From Rhizobium sp. PDO1-076 (GTDB lineage: Bacteria; Pseudomonadota; Alphaproteobacteria; Rhizobiales; Rhizobiaceae), in contig NZ_AHZC01000222.1 in assembly GCF_000247475.1 (NCBI RefSeq), positions 48,848 to 112,847 on the forward strand: a stretch of DNA of 64,000 nucleotides, written 5' to 3'. The position numbers and the translations under genes were made by a program. This document shows, in pieces, positions 27,160 through 38,406 of this stretch (position 1 is its first letter; each line of letters starts with the position of its first letter). The notes beneath the pieces are model-generated. The model worked only from the letters and a program-made list of their open reading frames with translations, did no database searches and had not been told where the DNA came from.

Positions 27160-27210
27160 ATTGAGATTTCGGCCGTTTCGCTATAGCTTTTCTATATGCG
27201 AAATCTCAAT
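27160..27210. promoter_or_regulatory. 12-bp inverted repeat spanning the lysR start
   Basis: ATTGAGATTTCG (27160-27171) and CGAAATCTCAAT (27199-27210) are perfect inverted arms around 27 bases. The right arm lies inside the first codons of the LysR gene (start 27196), and a smaller TATAG/CTATA dyad sits in the spacer. The position suits an autoregulatory operator controlling both divergent genes. Confidence 0.6.
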
Positions 27211-28113
27211 CAGGTTCATTTGAACGGTCTGCGCGCCGTGGAAGCCGTCAGTCGCCTGGGCTCGTTGCAATCGGCAGCCGACGAGCTAGGAGTGTCGGTT
27301 GGTGCCGTCAGCCAGCAGGTCATCAAGACGGAACAGCAGCTCGGGCGTCAGCTTTTCGAGCGTACGAACCGTGGCATGGTGGCAGCCGACACCGCATCCG
27401 ATATCCTTGCCCGCCTTACGGAAGGGCTGAGGCACCTGTCGGGTGCCGTGGCGCTGGCGCAGCGCAGTGACGATCAGGTCCTGACGATTTCGGTTGCGCC
27501 GGTGTTTGCCGCCCGCTGGCTGGTGCACCGCATCAGTGCCTTTTCCGAGCGCTTCCCCGATGTCAGCCTGCGGATCGATGCCACCGATCGTTTGAAGGAC
27601 CCGACCTTTTCCGATGTCGATCTGTGCATTCGCGTCGGGCGTGGCCATTGGCCCGGCTGCCGCTCAGAACTCATCCTACAGCAGCGGATCTTCCCGGTCT
27701 GCACACCAGCCATGGCTGAGGGACTGCAAACACCCGCCGACCTGATAAAACTGCCGAAGATCGTCGACGGTCGGGCAATGTTCACCTGGGATGTCTGGCT
27801 GTCGTCTGTCGGCCTTGCCGGTACTGAAATACAGGCCCGGCATGTCTATAGCGAAGCCTCGCTCTGCCTTGATGCGGCGATTGCCGGGCAGGGCGTAATG
27901 ATGGCCTGGCAGACACTCGCCTCGCACCAGTTGCAGCATGGGCAACTGGTTGCGCCTTTCGGACCTCCGGTCAAAACCGGCTTTGGCCACTATTTTGTTG
28001 TGGCGGACACTGCGCGCCGCATCTGCAAGGTCGAAACCTTCAAGCGCTGGCTGCGCACCGAGCTCGAGGAAGACATGGAGCGGCTGGCAAAAGCCGCTCC
28101 TCTTCTGGCCTGA
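27196..28113 (+). CDS. LysR-family transcriptional regulator (GcvA-like)
   Basis: A 305-residue LysR regulator: N-terminal helix-turn-helix (about 1-65, LNGLRAVEAVSRLGSLQSAADELGVSVGAVSQQV) and a periplasmic-binding-protein-like effector domain (about 90-295). The sequence style (LFERTNRGM, DVDLCIRVGRG, SEASLCLDAAIAGQGV) is that of the GcvA branch. Its effector is unknown. Divergent transcription from the small Cys-ended gene and the shared dyad suggest that gene is a target. Confidence 0.92.
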   Translation: MRNLNQVHLNGLRAVEAVSRLGSLQSAADELGVSVGAVSQQVIKTEQQLGRQLFERTNRGMVAADTASDILARLTEGLRHLSGAVALAQRSDDQVLTISVAPVFAARWLVHRISAFSERFPDVSLRIDATDRLKDPTFSDVDLCIRVGRGHWPGCRSELILQQRIFPVCTPAMAEGLQTPADLIKLPKIVDGRAMFTWDVWLSSVGLAGTEIQARHVYSEASLCLDAAIAGQGVMMAWQTLASHQLQHGQLVAPFGPPVKTGFGHYFVVADTARRICKVETFKRWLRTELEEDMERLAKAAPLLA

Positions 28114-28126
28114 TCAGGGATCAGGC
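28108..28126. repeat. Inverted repeat spanning convergent stop codons
   Basis: GCCTGATC / GATCAGGC, eight-base perfect arms around AGG. It covers the stop of the LysR gene (28111-28113) and the stop of the convergent malic enzyme gene (28121-28123). No T-run follows on either strand. Confidence 0.5.
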
Positions 28127-30406
28127 GCTGGCATTGTAGGCGGCGATTGCCGCCATGTTGACGATATCGCTGTCCTTGGCGCCGATCTGGGCGATCTGTA
28201 CTGATTTCTCCAGGCCGACCAGCAGAGGACCCATCACGGTGAGGCCGCCCAGCTCCTGCAGCATCTTGGTCGAGATCGCCGCAGAATGGATCGCCGGCAT
28301 GACCAGGACATTCGCCGTGCCCGAGAGCCGGCAGAATGGATACTGCTCCATCCGGTGGCCGTTGAGTGCCACATCCGCGCCCATCTCGCCGTCGTATTCG
28401 AAGTCGACATGGCGATTGTCGAGGATCTTGACCGCCTCGCGCAACCGCTCCGAGCGCTCTCCGGTCGGATGGCCGAAGGTCGAATAGGCAAGCAGCGCCA
28501 CGCGCGGTTCGAGACCGAGGCGGCGCGCGACGCCGGCCGCTTCTTCGGCAATGTCAGCCAGTTCCTCGGCCGTCGGCATGTCATGCACGGCAGTGTCGGC
28601 GACCAGGATGGTGCGGCCCCGCGCCAAGGCCAGGGAAACGCCGATAACCCTGTGGCCGGGTGCCGTATCGATGCAGCGGCGCACGTCTTCGAGCGCCGTC
28701 GAATAGTTGCGTGTCGTGCCCGTCACCATCGCATCGGCGTCGCCAAGGGCCACCATGCAGGCGGCGAAGTGATTGCGGTCCGTGTTGATCAGGCGCTGGG
28801 CATCACGGTGCAGATATCCCTTTCGCTGTAGGCGGGCATAGAGATACTCGGTATAGGCATCGACCCTTGTCGAGACGCGGGCATTGACCACCTCGATGCC
28901 CGGGCGATCCAGATCGATGCCGGCGCGTTCCGCTGTTGCCTTCAGCGGTTCGTCGCGGCCGAGCAGGATGGCGGTGCCGAGCCCCTGATTGGCAAAGGCG
29001 ATGGCCGCGCGCATTACCTGCTCTTCCTCGCCCTCGGCAAAGACGACGCGTTTCGGATGACTGCGCACATGCTCGTAGATACGCTGGGTGGCCGCCGCGA
29101 TCGGGTCGCGGCGGGCAGACAATTCATGCGCATAGGCGCCGAGATCGTCGATCTCTTTTCTTGCAACACCGGTCTCCATCGCAGCCTTGGCGACGGCCAC
29201 CGGAATGGCGGAGATCAGTCGGGGGTCGAAGGGGACCGGAATGATGTATTGCGGTCCAAAACGCGGGCGCTGGCCCTGATAGGCGGCGGCCACATCGTCC
29301 GGCACGTCCTCGCGCGCCAGGTCGGCAAGCGCGCGCACGGCGGCAATTTTCATCGCATCGTTGATCTGGCTGGCGCGAACATCGAGCGCCCCGCGGAAGA
29401 TGTAGGGAAAGCCGAGAACATTGTTCACCTGGTTCGGATAGTCCGACCGACCGGTTGCCATGATTGCATCGTCGCGGATTTCGGCGACCTCTTCCGGCGT
29501 GATTTCCGGATCGGGATTAGCCATGGCGAAGATAATCGGGTTCGGCGCCATCGAGGCGATCATGTCGGCCGAGAATGCGCCTTTCTGCGACAATCCGAGC
29601 ACGACGTCGGCACCTTCCATCGCTTCCCTCAATGTCCGGCGATCGGTCCTGACCGCATGCGCCGATTTCCACTGGTTCATACCCTCGATGCGCCCCTGAT
29701 AGATCACGCCCTTGGTGTCGCAGAGGATGATGTTGTCGCCGTTGAAGCCCATCGCCTTGATCAGTTCGATGCAGGCGATCGCGGCAGCCCCTGCGCCATT
29801 GCAGACTAGCTTGGTGGTCTTGAAGTCACGGCCGGTGAGTTCCAGTGCATTGATCAGGCCGGCGGCTGCGATGATCGCCGTGCCGTGTTGGTCGTCGTGG
29901 AAAACCGGGATGTCCATCAATTCGCGCAGCCGGCTTTCGATGATGAAGCAATCGGGCGCCTTGATGTCTTCGAGGTTGATGCCGCCGAACGATGGGCCGA
30001 GATAGCGCACGCAATTGATGAACTCGTCGACATTTTCCGTGTCGACCTCGAGATCGATACTGTCGACGTCGGCAAAGCGCTTGAACAGCACCGCCTTGCC
30101 CTCCATCACTGGCTTGGAAGCCAGTGCGCCTAGATTGCCGAGGCCGAGGATGGCGGTGCCGTTGGAAATGACCGCGACCATATTGCCGCGTGTGGTGTAG
30201 TCATAGGCCGTCGCTGGATCTGCGGCGATCGCCTTGACCGGCACGGCAACGCCGGGCGAATAGGCCAGAGACAGGTCGCGCTGCGTGGCCATGGCCTTTG
30301 TCGGCGTGATTTCCAGTTTGCCGGGGCGGCCCTGCGAGTGGAAGTCGAGCGCTTCCTGTTCGGTGACCGAGACGCGCGTGCGAACAGTTTTCTTGTCGAT
30401 CGGCAT
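28121..30406 (-). CDS. maeB: NADP-dependent malic enzyme with phosphotransacetylase-like domain
   Basis: Malic enzyme decarboxylates malate to pyruvate. The 761 residues comprise the malic-enzyme half (about 1-430; [59 protein letters not shown](P) fold near [18 protein letters not shown]) and a C-terminal phosphotransacetylase-like half (about 440-755), as in rhizobial Dme and Tme. The C-terminal half is thought to be regulatory, not an active acetyltransferase. In rhizobia the NAD form supports C4-dicarboxylate use in symbiosis; I cannot tell the cofactor from the sequence. Confidence 0.92.
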   Translation of the reverse strand: MPIDKKTVRTRVSVTEQEALDFHSQGRPGKLEITPTKAMATQRDLSLAYSPGVAVPVKAIAADPATAYDYTTRGNMVAVISNGTAILGLGNLGALASKPVMEGKAVLFKRFADVDSIDLEVDTENVDEFINCVRYLGPSFGGINLEDIKAPDCFIIESRLRELMDIPVFHDDQHGTAIIAAAGLINALELTGRDFKTTKLVCNGAGAAAIACIELIKAMGFNGDNIILCDTKGVIYQGRIEGMNQWKSAHAVRTDRRTLREAMEGADVVLGLSQKGAFSADMIASMAPNPIIFAMANPDPEITPEEVAEIRDDAIMATGRSDYPNQVNNVLGFPYIFRGALDVRASQINDAMKIAAVRALADLAREDVPDDVAAAYQGQRPRFGPQYIIPVPFDPRLISAIPVAVAKAAMETGVARKEIDDLGAYAHELSARRDPIAAATQRIYEHVRSHPKRVVFAEGEEEQVMRAAIAFANQGLGTAILLGRDEPLKATAERAGIDLDRPGIEVVNARVSTRVDAYTEYLYARLQRKGYLHRDAQRLINTDRNHFAACMVALGDADAMVTGTTRNYSTALEDVRRCIDTAPGHRVIGVSLALARGRTILVADTAVHDMPTAEELADIAEEAAGVARRLGLEPRVALLAYSTFGHPTGERSERLREAVKILDNRHVDFEYDGEMGADVALNGHRMEQYPFCRLSGTANVLVMPAIHSAAISTKMLQELGGLTVMGPLLVGLEKSVQIAQIGAKDSDIVNMAAIAAYNASA

Positions 30407-30519
30407 GTTTCCCCTCAGCTTGTTGTGGGCAGCTTCGTTGTCGTCGGCCCATCATGTTGTTTTTCTGCAGCGCAGGTCGTTAGTGTTGCACGACTTTATC
30501 ATCAAGAAAACATTGGCCA

Positions 30520-33255
30520 GTGACGATCCATTCATCCACCCACAACGAGATCCTGAACGTGGCAACGCTTGCCTCGGAGGAAAGCCGTGCATCCGCCACG
30601 CCGATGATGGAACAGTATATCGAGATCAAGGCCGCCAATCCGGGGAGCCTGCTCTTTTATCGAATGGGCGATTTCTACGAGTTGTTCTTTGAGGATGCCG
30701 TCGATGCCTCGCGCGCACTTGGCATAACGCTGACCAAGCGCGGCCAGCATCTCGGCCATGACATTCCCATGTGCGGCGTGCCGGTTCATGCAGCAGACGA
30801 CTATTTGCAGAAGCTGATCGTCCTCGGTTTCCGGGTTGCCGTCTGTGAACAGATCGAGGATCCGGCCGAGGCCAAGAAGCGCGGTTCGAAATCCGTGGTC
30901 AAGCGTGACGTCGTGCGCCTCGTGACCCCCGGAACGCTGACCGAAGAAAAACTGCTGTCGCCGTTCGAATCCAATTACCTGATGGCGCTCGCCCGCATTC
31001 GCGGGGGCAGCGCGCCGCAACTGGCGCTCGCCTGGATCGATATCTCGACCGGCATCTTTCGCTTGGCGGAAACGACGGAGACGCGTCTTCTCGCGGACAT
31101 TCTGCGTATCGAGCCCCGCGAACTGATCGTACCGGACACGTTGTTTCATGACGATGAGCTGAAACCCGCCTTCGACGTGCTCGGTCGAGTCGTCGTGCCG
31201 CAGCCCGGCGTATTGTTCGACAGCGCCAGCGCCGAGGGGCGGATCGCTCGTTATTTCGGCGTGGGCACGCTGGATGGCTTCGGCAGCTTTTCCCGCGCGG
31301 AGATTGCCGCCGCCGCGGCAGCCGTCGCCTATGTCGAAAAGACCCAGATTGCCGAGCGCCCGCCGCTCGGCCTGCCCGAGCGCCAGAACGCCGCCTCGAC
31401 CCTGTTCATCGATCCGGCCACCCGCGCCAACCTCGAGCTGGTGAAAACCCTGTCGGGCGATCGCAACGGCTCGCTGCTGAAGGCCGTCGATCGCACGGTG
31501 ACCGGCGGCGGCGCCCGTCTGCTCGCCGAACGCCTGATGTCGCCGCTGACCGATCCCCAGGCGATTGCCGCGCGGCAGGATTCGGTTGCCTTCCTGCTGA
31601 GCGAAAGCCAGTTGATTGACAGTCTGCGCGATGCGTTGAAGCGGGTGCCCGACATGCCCCGCGCCCTGTCGCGTCTGGCGCTGGACCGCGGAGGTCCGCG
31701 CGATCTGGGTGGTATCGTCAATGGTCTGACGGCATCGGCCGAAGTGGCAACCCTTCTGGCGCAGGCCCTTCTGCCGAAAGAGTTGACCGATGCAATGGCC
31801 GATCTTCAGGCCCTGCCGCAGGATCTCGGCCGCGGACTGTCGGAGTTGCTCGCCGATGAATTGCCGCTGCTGAAACGCGATGGCGGCTTTCTGCGCGAAG
31901 GCGCCGTGACCGAACTCGATGAGATCCGCGCCTTGCGCGACCAGTCGCGCCGGGTGATCGCCGGTCTGCAGCTGCAATATGCCGAGGAAACCGGTATCAA
32001 GTCGCTGAAGATCAAGCATAACAATGTGCTCGGCTATTTCATCGAGGTCACCGCCGGAAACGCAGGCCCGATGACCGACAATGATGAGGGGAAAGCCCGC
32101 TTCATCCATCGCCAGACCATGGCAAATGCCATGCGCTTCACAACGACGGAACTCGCCGATCTCGAAAGCCGCATCGCCAATGCCGCCGGCCAGGCGCTGG
32201 CGATCGAGCTGGAGGCTTTTGGTCGCATGGTCGCAGACGTGGTGGCCGCTGCCGAGCCGATCAAGGCTGCCGCCCGCGCGCTCGCCGTGATCGATGTCGC
32301 GGCCGGCCTCGCATCCTTGGCCGAGGAGCAGGGCTATTGCCGCCCGATCGTCGACGACAGCCGCATGTTCCAGATTACCGCCGGGCGCCATCCGGTCGTC
32401 GAGCAGGCACTGCGCCGCCAGGCGGCCAGTCCGTTCATCGCCAATGATTGCGATCTGTCGCCGGAAAAATCCGGCGGCAATGGCGCGATCTGGTTGCTCA
32501 CCGGTCCCAATATGGGTGGTAAATCGACCTTCCTGCGACAGAACGCACTGATCGCCATCATGGCCCAGATGGGTTCTTTCGTGCCGGCGGGTGCGGCCCA
32601 TATCGGCGTGGTCGATCGGCTGTTCTCGCGTGTCGGCGCGTCCGACGACCTCGCCCGTGGCCGCTCGACATTCATGGTCGAGATGGTCGAGACGGCGGCA
32701 ATCCTCAACCAGGCAACCGATCGCTCATTGGTGATCCTCGACGAGATCGGTCGCGGCACGGCTACTTTCGACGGTCTGTCGATCGCCTGGGCGGCAGTCG
32801 AGCATCTGCATGAGGTCAATCTCTGCCGCTCGCTGTTTGCCACCCATTTCCATGAGCTGACAGCCCTGTCGGAAAAGCTGGCGCGCATGTCGAACGTGAC
32901 GATGCGGGTCAAGGAATGGGACGGCGACGTCATTTTCCTGCACGAGGTCGGCCCCGGTGCCGCAGATCGCTCCTATGGCATCCAGGTTGCGCGTCTCGCC
33001 GGCCTTCCGGCAGCTGTGGTCGCCCGTGCCCGCGATGTGCTGGCCAAGCTGGAGGATACCGACCGCAAGAACCCGGCAGCCCAATTGATCGACGACCTGC
33101 CGCTTTTTCAGGTGGCCGTGCGCCGGGAGGATGCCCGCAAGGCCGGGCCCTCCAAGGTGGAGGAAGCCTTGAAGTCACTGGATCTTGACGACCTCACCCC
33201 TCGTCAGGCACTGGATGCGCTCTATGATCTCAAGAAACAACTTGGCAAGTCTTGA
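30520..33255 (+). CDS. mutS: DNA mismatch repair protein MutS
   Basis: MutS recognises mismatches and small loops and recruits MutL. The 911-residue protein has the mismatch-reading [11 protein letters not shown] segment (about 46-56), clamp and lever domains, and the ATPase with Walker [10 protein letters not shown] (about 662-670), Walker [16 protein letters not shown] and the HFHEL motif. The start is GTG at 30520 without a strong ribosome site; the first 25 residues are weakly conserved, so an internal start such as MMEQYIEIK is possible. It is divergent from maeB and followed by glnD. Confidence 0.95.
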   Translation: MTIHSSTHNEILNVATLASEESRASATPMMEQYIEIKAANPGSLLFYRMGDFYELFFEDAVDASRALGITLTKRGQHLGHDIPMCGVPVHAADDYLQKLIVLGFRVAVCEQIEDPAEAKKRGSKSVVKRDVVRLVTPGTLTEEKLLSPFESNYLMALARIRGGSAPQLALAWIDISTGIFRLAETTETRLLADILRIEPRELIVPDTLFHDDELKPAFDVLGRVVVPQPGVLFDSASAEGRIARYFGVGTLDGFGSFSRAEIAAAAAAVAYVEKTQIAERPPLGLPERQNAASTLFIDPATRANLELVKTLSGDRNGSLLKAVDRTVTGGGARLLAERLMSPLTDPQAIAARQDSVAFLLSESQLIDSLRDALKRVPDMPRALSRLALDRGGPRDLGGIVNGLTASAEVATLLAQALLPKELTDAMADLQALPQDLGRGLSELLADELPLLKRDGGFLREGAVTELDEIRALRDQSRRVIAGLQLQYAEETGIKSLKIKHNNVLGYFIEVTAGNAGPMTDNDEGKARFIHRQTMANAMRFTTTELADLESRIANAAGQALAIELEAFGRMVADVVAAAEPIKAAARALAVIDVAAGLASLAEEQGYCRPIVDDSRMFQITAGRHPVVEQALRRQAASPFIANDCDLSPEKSGGNGAIWLLTGPNMGGKSTFLRQNALIAIMAQMGSFVPAGAAHIGVVDRLFSRVGASDDLARGRSTFMVEMVETAAILNQATDRSLVILDEIGRGTATFDGLSIAWAAVEHLHEVNLCRSLFATHFHELTALSEKLARMSNVTMRVKEWDGDVIFLHEVGPGAADRSYGIQVARLAGLPAAVVARARDVLAKLEDTDRKNPAAQLIDDLPLFQVAVRREDARKAGPSKVEEALKSLDLDDLTPRQALDALYDLKKQLGKS

Positions 33256-33317
33256 GGGGTAAGGTGCCTGTCAAACGCGCCGGAAAGGCGTTATAGCGCC
33301 ATCCGAAACCGGAGCCG

Positions 33318-36185
33318 ATGATCCGGACAGCCAGAAAGCATGCCCGACACATGGCAAAAGCTGAAATCGCATTTGAAGATCTGCTCGACGTCAACGCCCT
33401 CATCGCGTCCTGTGAAGCGGTTGCCCGATCGCATTCCGAAAATCTGCTCGAGGTCCGCGCCAAGCTGCTGCCGATCCTGAAAAAGGCGAGTGCCGACGCG
33501 CGGGAAGTGGCAAGGCTCCAGCTGTTCGCTGATGGCAGTGGCATGAAATGCGCCAACAACATTTCCTGGATCCAGGATCAGTTGATCTCGGTGATTTTCA
33601 GGATCGCTGCGACCCATGTCTATCCCAATGATGCGGATGGTGTCGCTGTTGCGGCTGTCGGCGGTTATGGCCGTGGCACACTGGCGCCGGGATCCGATAT
33701 CGATCTGCTATTCCTGATGCCGGCCAAGACGACGCCGAACATGCATAAGGCGGTTGAGTTCGTCCTCTACCTGCTCTGGGACATCGGTTTCAAGGTCGGT
33801 CATGCGACCCGCACGGTCGAGGAAAGCATCCGGCTGTCGAAGTCCGACATGACCATCCGCACAGCCATTCTCGAAACCCGTTTCGTCTGCGGCAGCGAGC
33901 CGCTGGTCGATGAGTTGCAGCGCCGCTTCGACCAGGAAGTCACCACCAATACCGCCCCAGAATTCATCGCGGCCAAACTCGCCGAGCGCGACGAACGCCA
34001 CCGCAAGGCCGGCGACAGCCGTTACCTGGTCGAGCCCAACGTCAAGGAAGGCAAGGGTGGGCTGCGCGATCTTCAGACCCTGTTCTGGATCGCCAAGTAC
34101 AATTATCATGTCCGCGACACCCGCGAACTCGTCCGCCTCGGTGTTCTGTCGCGCCATGAATGGCGCCTGTTCGAGAAGGCGGATGATTTCCTCTGGGCCG
34201 TGCGCTGCCATATGCACTATCTGACCGGCAAGCCGGAGGAGCGTCTCTATTTCGACATTCAGCCCGAGATCGCGAAAAGCCTGGGCTATCAGGCCCGGCC
34301 TGGCCTGTCTGCCGTCGAACGCTTCATGAAGCACTACTTCCTGGTGGCAAAGGACGTCGGCGATCTGACGCGCATTTTCTCCGCAGCACTGGAGGATCAG
34401 CAGGCCAAGGCCGTGCCCGGCATTGGCGGCATGATCGGCCGTTTTGCCAACCGTCCGCGCAAGATCGCCGGTGCTGCGGAATTCATTGATGATCGCGGCC
34501 GCATCGCGCTTGCCGATCCGGACGTTTTCAAGCGCGATCCCATGTCGATCATGCGGCTCTTCCATGTGGCCGACATCAATGGCCTCGAATTCCATCCGGA
34601 TGCCTTGAAGGCCGTCACCCGGTCGCTGTCGCTGATCGACAATGATTTCCGCGAAAGCGAGGAGGCCAACCGCCTGTTCCTGGCGATCCTGACCTCGCGC
34701 CGTGATCCGGGCTTCATCCTGCGCCGCATGAACGAGGCCGGTGTTCTCGGCCGCTTCATTCCGGAGTTCGGCAAGATCGTCTCGATGATGCAGTTCAACA
34801 TGTATCATCACTACACTGTCGACGAACATCTGATCCGCACGTTGGAAGTCCTGTCGGAGATCGACAAGGGCAAGGCCGAAGAGATCCATCCGCTCGCCAA
34901 CAAGCTGATGCCGGAGATCGAGGATCGCCAGACGCTCTATGTTGCCGTGCTTCTGCATGACATCGCCAAGGGCCGTCAGGAAGATCATTCCATCGCCGGC
35001 GCCAAGGTGGCGCGCAAGCTCTGCCCGCGTCTCGGCCTGTCCCCCAAGCAGACCGAAATGGTCGCCTGGCTGATCGACCAGCATTTGTTGATGTCGATGG
35101 TTGCCCAGACCCGCGACCTGCACGACCGCAAGACGATTACCGACTTTGCCGAAAAGGTGCAGTCGCTCGATCGGCTGAAAATGCTGCTGGTGCTGACGAT
35201 CTGCGATATCCGCGCCGTCGGACCAGGTGTCTGGAACGGCTGGAAGGGCCAGTTGCTGCGCACGCTCTATTACGAGACCGAATTGTTGCTGTCAGGCGGC
35301 TTCAGCCAGGTCTCCCGCAAGGAGCGGGCCAAGCACGCTGCCGAACAACTGACCAAGGCACTGGAAGGCTGGAGCCAGAAGGACCAGAAGACCTATACCA
35401 AGCTTCACTATGAGCCCTATTTGCTGTCGGTCGACCTGGAGGACCAGGTTCGCCATACGCGGTTCATCCGCCAGGCAGACAAGGCACGCAAGGCGCTCGC
35501 GACCATGGTGCGCACTCATTCCTTTCATGCCATCACCGAAATCACGGTGCTGTCGCCCGACCATCCGCGCCTGCTGTCGATCATTGCTGGCGCCTGCGCC
35601 GCTGCCGGCGCAAACATCGCCGATGCGCAGATCTTCACGACGTCGGATGGCCGCGCCCTCGATACGATCCTGATCAACCGGGAATTCCCGATCGACGACG
35701 ACGAGATGCGCCGTGCCGCGACCATCGGCAAGATGATCGAGGATGTGCTGTCCGGCAGCAAGCGCCTGCCGGAAGTCATTGCCACCCGCTCGAAGGGCAA
35801 GAAGAAGAACAAGACCTTCCCGGTCCAGCCGGATGTGCGCATTTCCAACAGCCTGTCGAACAAGTTCACAGTAATCGAAGTCGAATGCCTCGACCGCATC
35901 GGCTTCCTGGCGGAAATCACGGCAGCGCTTGCCGATCTTTCGCTCGACATTCATTCGGCACGCATCACCACCTTCGGTGAGAAGGTCATCGACACCTTCT
36001 ACGTGATGGATCTGGTCGGACAGAAGGTGACCAACGAAAATCGTCAGGCCAACATCGTCAACCGTTTGAAGGCAGTGATGACGGAAGGGGGCGAGGAGCC
36101 GCGTGACAAGGAAGCGCCACAGTCTTCCGCCATCGCTGCGCCGGCACAACGCAGCCCTGTGATCCAGAAGAAAGCCCGGGCCTGA
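33318..36185 (+). CDS. glnD: Bifunctional PII uridylyltransferase / uridylyl-removing enzyme
   Basis: GlnD senses glutamine and adds or removes UMP on PII proteins, the top of the nitrogen-control cascade. The 955-residue protein has the nucleotidyltransferase motif [16 protein letters not shown] (about 115-130), an HD phosphohydrolase with [14 protein letters not shown] (about 543-556), and two C-terminal ACT domains (starting near 740 and 850) that bind glutamine. GGAG sits three bases before ATG 33318; ATG 33351 is an alternative. It precedes murJ directly. rpoN and ptsN, other nitrogen-control genes, are 13-15 kb upstream. Confidence 0.96.
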   Translation: MIRTARKHARHMAKAEIAFEDLLDVNALIASCEAVARSHSENLLEVRAKLLPILKKASADAREVARLQLFADGSGMKCANNISWIQDQLISVIFRIAATHVYPNDADGVAVAAVGGYGRGTLAPGSDIDLLFLMPAKTTPNMHKAVEFVLYLLWDIGFKVGHATRTVEESIRLSKSDMTIRTAILETRFVCGSEPLVDELQRRFDQEVTTNTAPEFIAAKLAERDERHRKAGDSRYLVEPNVKEGKGGLRDLQTLFWIAKYNYHVRDTRELVRLGVLSRHEWRLFEKADDFLWAVRCHMHYLTGKPEERLYFDIQPEIAKSLGYQARPGLSAVERFMKHYFLVAKDVGDLTRIFSAALEDQQAKAVPGIGGMIGRFANRPRKIAGAAEFIDDRGRIALADPDVFKRDPMSIMRLFHVADINGLEFHPDALKAVTRSLSLIDNDFRESEEANRLFLAILTSRRDPGFILRRMNEAGVLGRFIPEFGKIVSMMQFNMYHHYTVDEHLIRTLEVLSEIDKGKAEEIHPLANKLMPEIEDRQTLYVAVLLHDIAKGRQEDHSIAGAKVARKLCPRLGLSPKQTEMVAWLIDQHLLMSMVAQTRDLHDRKTITDFAEKVQSLDRLKMLLVLTICDIRAVGPGVWNGWKGQLLRTLYYETELLLSGGFSQVSRKERAKHAAEQLTKALEGWSQKDQKTYTKLHYEPYLLSVDLEDQVRHTRFIRQADKARKALATMVRTHSFHAITEITVLSPDHPRLLSIIAGACAAAGANIADAQIFTTSDGRALDTILINREFPIDDDEMRRAATIGKMIEDVLSGSKRLPEVIATRSKGKKKNKTFPVQPDVRISNSLSNKFTVIEVECLDRIGFLAEITAALADLSLDIHSARITTFGEKVIDTFYVMDLVGQKVTNENRQANIVNRLKAVMTEGGEEPRDKEAPQSSAIAAPAQRSPVIQKKARA

Positions 36186-37754
36186 ATGAGCCTCGTCAAG
36201 AAATTCATGACCGTCGGCGGCGCGACGCTGGGAAGCCGTGTCTTCGGCTTTGCCCGTGAAACGCTGATGGCGGCGGCGCTCGGTACCGGTCCGATCGCCG
36301 ACGTTTTCTACGCCGCCTTCCGCTTCCCCAATCTGTTTCGCCGCCTCTTCGCCGAGGGCGCCTTCAACGCTGCCTTCGTGCCGCTGTTCGCCAAGGAAAT
36401 CGAGGCAAACGGTATCGATGGCGCCAAGCGGTTCTCGGAGGAAGTGTTCGGCGTCCTGTTTTCCGTCCTGCTGGTCATCACGATCGGCATGCAGCTGTCG
36501 ATGCCGCTTCTGGTCGAGTGGGTGATCGCGCCCGGCTTTGTCGACGATGCGGAGAAATTCTCGCTGACCGTGCGTCTGGCGATCGTTATGTTCCCCTATC
36601 TCATGTGCATGTCGTTGACGGCTATGATGAGCGGAATGCTGAATTCGCTGCATCACTTCTTTGCGGCCGCCATCGCGCCGATCTTTCTCAACATCCTGAT
36701 GATGGGAGCCCTTGGCTGGGCGCTCTGGACCGGGTCGGATCCGTCGCTGACGGCCTGGTATTTGTCCTGGTCTGTGCTGGCTGCAGGTCTGCTGCAACTT
36801 GCCGTGGTCTATCTTGGGGTTCGCCATGCCGGGATCAAGATCGGATTTCGCCGGCCACGTTATACCGCGAACGTCAAGCGCCTTCTGGTTCTGGCCATCC
36901 CGGCGGCCGTCACAGGTGGCATCACCCAGATCAACCAACTGATCGGCCAGGCTATTGCATCGGGCAAGGAAGGTGCAATTTCCGCCCTTCAATATGCCGA
37001 TCGTATCTATCAGTTGCCGCTGGGTGTCGTGGGCGTTGCCGTCGGCATCGTGCTCCTGCCTGAACTCGCGCGTGCGCTGAAAGCCGGCTTCATGAAAGAG
37101 GCCGGCAATCTGCAGAACCGCTCGATCGAGTTCGTTCTCTTCCTGACGCTTCCGGCCGCCGCCGCGATCTGGGTTCTGTCAGACGAAATCATCCGCGTGC
37201 TGTACGAGCGCGGCGCCTTTACCGAACAGAATACCGCAGTTGTCGCCGGCATCCTCGCCATCTACGGTATAGGCCTGCCGGGTTTCGTGCTGATCAAGGC
37301 ATTGCAGCCGGGTTACTATGCCCGCGAGGACACGAAGACGCCGATGCGCTTCACCATGATTTCGGTGGCGCTGAATACGGGCCTTGCCATCACGCTTTTC
37401 CCCCATTTCGAGGAAAGCGGCATCGCGATCGCCGAGGCCGCCGCAGGCTGGACCAACACGGTCCTGCTGTTTTCGGTTCTGCTTTGGCGCGGCCATCTGG
37501 TCTTCGAATGGGCGCTGGTCACCCGTACGCTGCGCCTGATCATGGCGTCTGGCGTGATGGCGGGCGTATTGGTCTATCTGTCGGATCGCTGGAGCGCTTC
37601 TCTGATGCCGTCCAGTTCGCTGGTCGAACAGGTCTCGACCTTGGCCTTGCTGATTGTCATCGCTATGCCGGTCTATTTCGCCACGGCCTTCCTCATCGGC
37701 GGCGCGGACTTTGGCATGATCCGGCGCAACATCAGGCGTAAGCCTAAGGCTTAA
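36186..37754 (+). CDS. murJ: Lipid II flippase MurJ
   Basis: An inner-membrane protein of 522 residues with about 14 helices that flips lipid II for peptidoglycan synthesis. The N-terminus VKKFMTVGGATLGSRVFGFARETLMAAALG and the segment RFPNLFRRLFAEGAFNAAFVPLF are characteristic, including the basic residues lining the cavity. Its ATG follows the glnD TGA without a gap, so translation is probably coupled. Confidence 0.95.
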   Translation: MSLVKKFMTVGGATLGSRVFGFARETLMAAALGTGPIADVFYAAFRFPNLFRRLFAEGAFNAAFVPLFAKEIEANGIDGAKRFSEEVFGVLFSVLLVITIGMQLSMPLLVEWVIAPGFVDDAEKFSLTVRLAIVMFPYLMCMSLTAMMSGMLNSLHHFFAAAIAPIFLNILMMGALGWALWTGSDPSLTAWYLSWSVLAAGLLQLAVVYLGVRHAGIKIGFRRPRYTANVKRLLVLAIPAAVTGGITQINQLIGQAIASGKEGAISALQYADRIYQLPLGVVGVAVGIVLLPELARALKAGFMKEAGNLQNRSIEFVLFLTLPAAAAIWVLSDEIIRVLYERGAFTEQNTAVVAGILAIYGIGLPGFVLIKALQPGYYAREDTKTPMRFTMISVALNTGLAITLFPHFEESGIAIAEAAAGWTNTVLLFSVLLWRGHLVFEWALVTRTLRLIMASGVMAGVLVYLSDRWSASLMPSSSLVEQVSTLALLIVIAMPVYFATAFLIGGADFGMIRRNIRRKPKA

Positions 37755-37783
37755 AATCGGCTGTCATCGAACAATGACTGGCG

Positions 37784-38206
37784 CTAGCAGTGAACCCATC
37801 GGCGTTTCGGGCCGATATCGACATGCACCATGCCGTTGCAGTATCGGCCGATGCCTCCAATGCCGGGTGCGCTTGCGGCGGCCGCCAGTATTTTCCGCTC
37901 CGGCACGCCGGGCACACGGATATCAGCGGCATAGCAGCGACTGTGTTGAGATCGACCCGACCGCGGCCGGTGCCCGGATGTGACCATCGGCTGCCCCCCG
38001 GTCTGTCTTGCGATATGGGCGAGGATAGCCCGCAGTTTGGTCGGAAAACAGCTCGCTCGGACGCTGATGCGTTGTAGAGTGTAAGTATTGCTATAGTCGT
38101 TTTTCGGCATGAAGAAGTGCCGTTTTTTGGCATCCACTGCACTTGCCGTTGAATGCAGGGTGAACGTCAAAATACAGCCAAAAACGAGACATGGAAACAC
38201 GCGCAT
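37784..38206 (-). CDS. Secreted M15-type peptidase domain protein
   Basis: A 140-residue protein with a signal peptide (VFPCLVFGCILTFTLHSTASA) and a compact domain with the M15 zinc pattern: SQHSRCYAAD supplies H88 and D95, and MVHVDIG supplies H128. Relatives are D,D-carboxypeptidases or phage-type endopeptidases cutting cell-wall peptides, or the DUF882 group. The ATG at 38206 has GGAG seven bases upstream. It is convergent with murJ and lies where other rhizobia usually go straight from murJ to trpS, so it may be a lineage-specific insertion. Confidence 0.7.
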   Translation of the reverse strand: MRVFPCLVFGCILTFTLHSTASAVDAKKRHFFMPKNDYSNTYTLQRISVRASCFPTKLRAILAHIARQTGGQPMVTSGHRPRSGRSQHSRCYAADIRVPGVPERKILAAAASAPGIGGIGRYCNGMVHVDIGPKRRWVHC

Positions 38207-38406
38207 GATGACTCTCCGGAAAATAAGTTTCAAGTAAGACTATCAAGACTGTGCCGCTTGGTTTTTTATTTCTAAAATTGTGTCAAATTTGAAGCGCATT
38301 TGCCTTTACAGCTTCAAAGGTGGTGATTCGCTTGGTGGGCCGGGGTCTTGCGCTGAAGGCGCCGGCCGGCCTAAGACGATTTGCGCATCTGAGCTGAGGA
38401 GTAGCC

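Noticed and set aside
30532..32601. 689-codon open frame antisense to mutS
   Set aside because: It mirrors mutS codons in a GC-rich genome, its predicted protein is low-complexity Gly/Arg/His-rich with no family motif, and mutS is certain on the other strand.
33708..36992. Two long antisense frames (33708-35123 and 35292-36992) over glnD and murJ
   Set aside because: Shadows of glnD and murJ codon bias; no domains, no ribosome sites, and the second crosses a real gene boundary.
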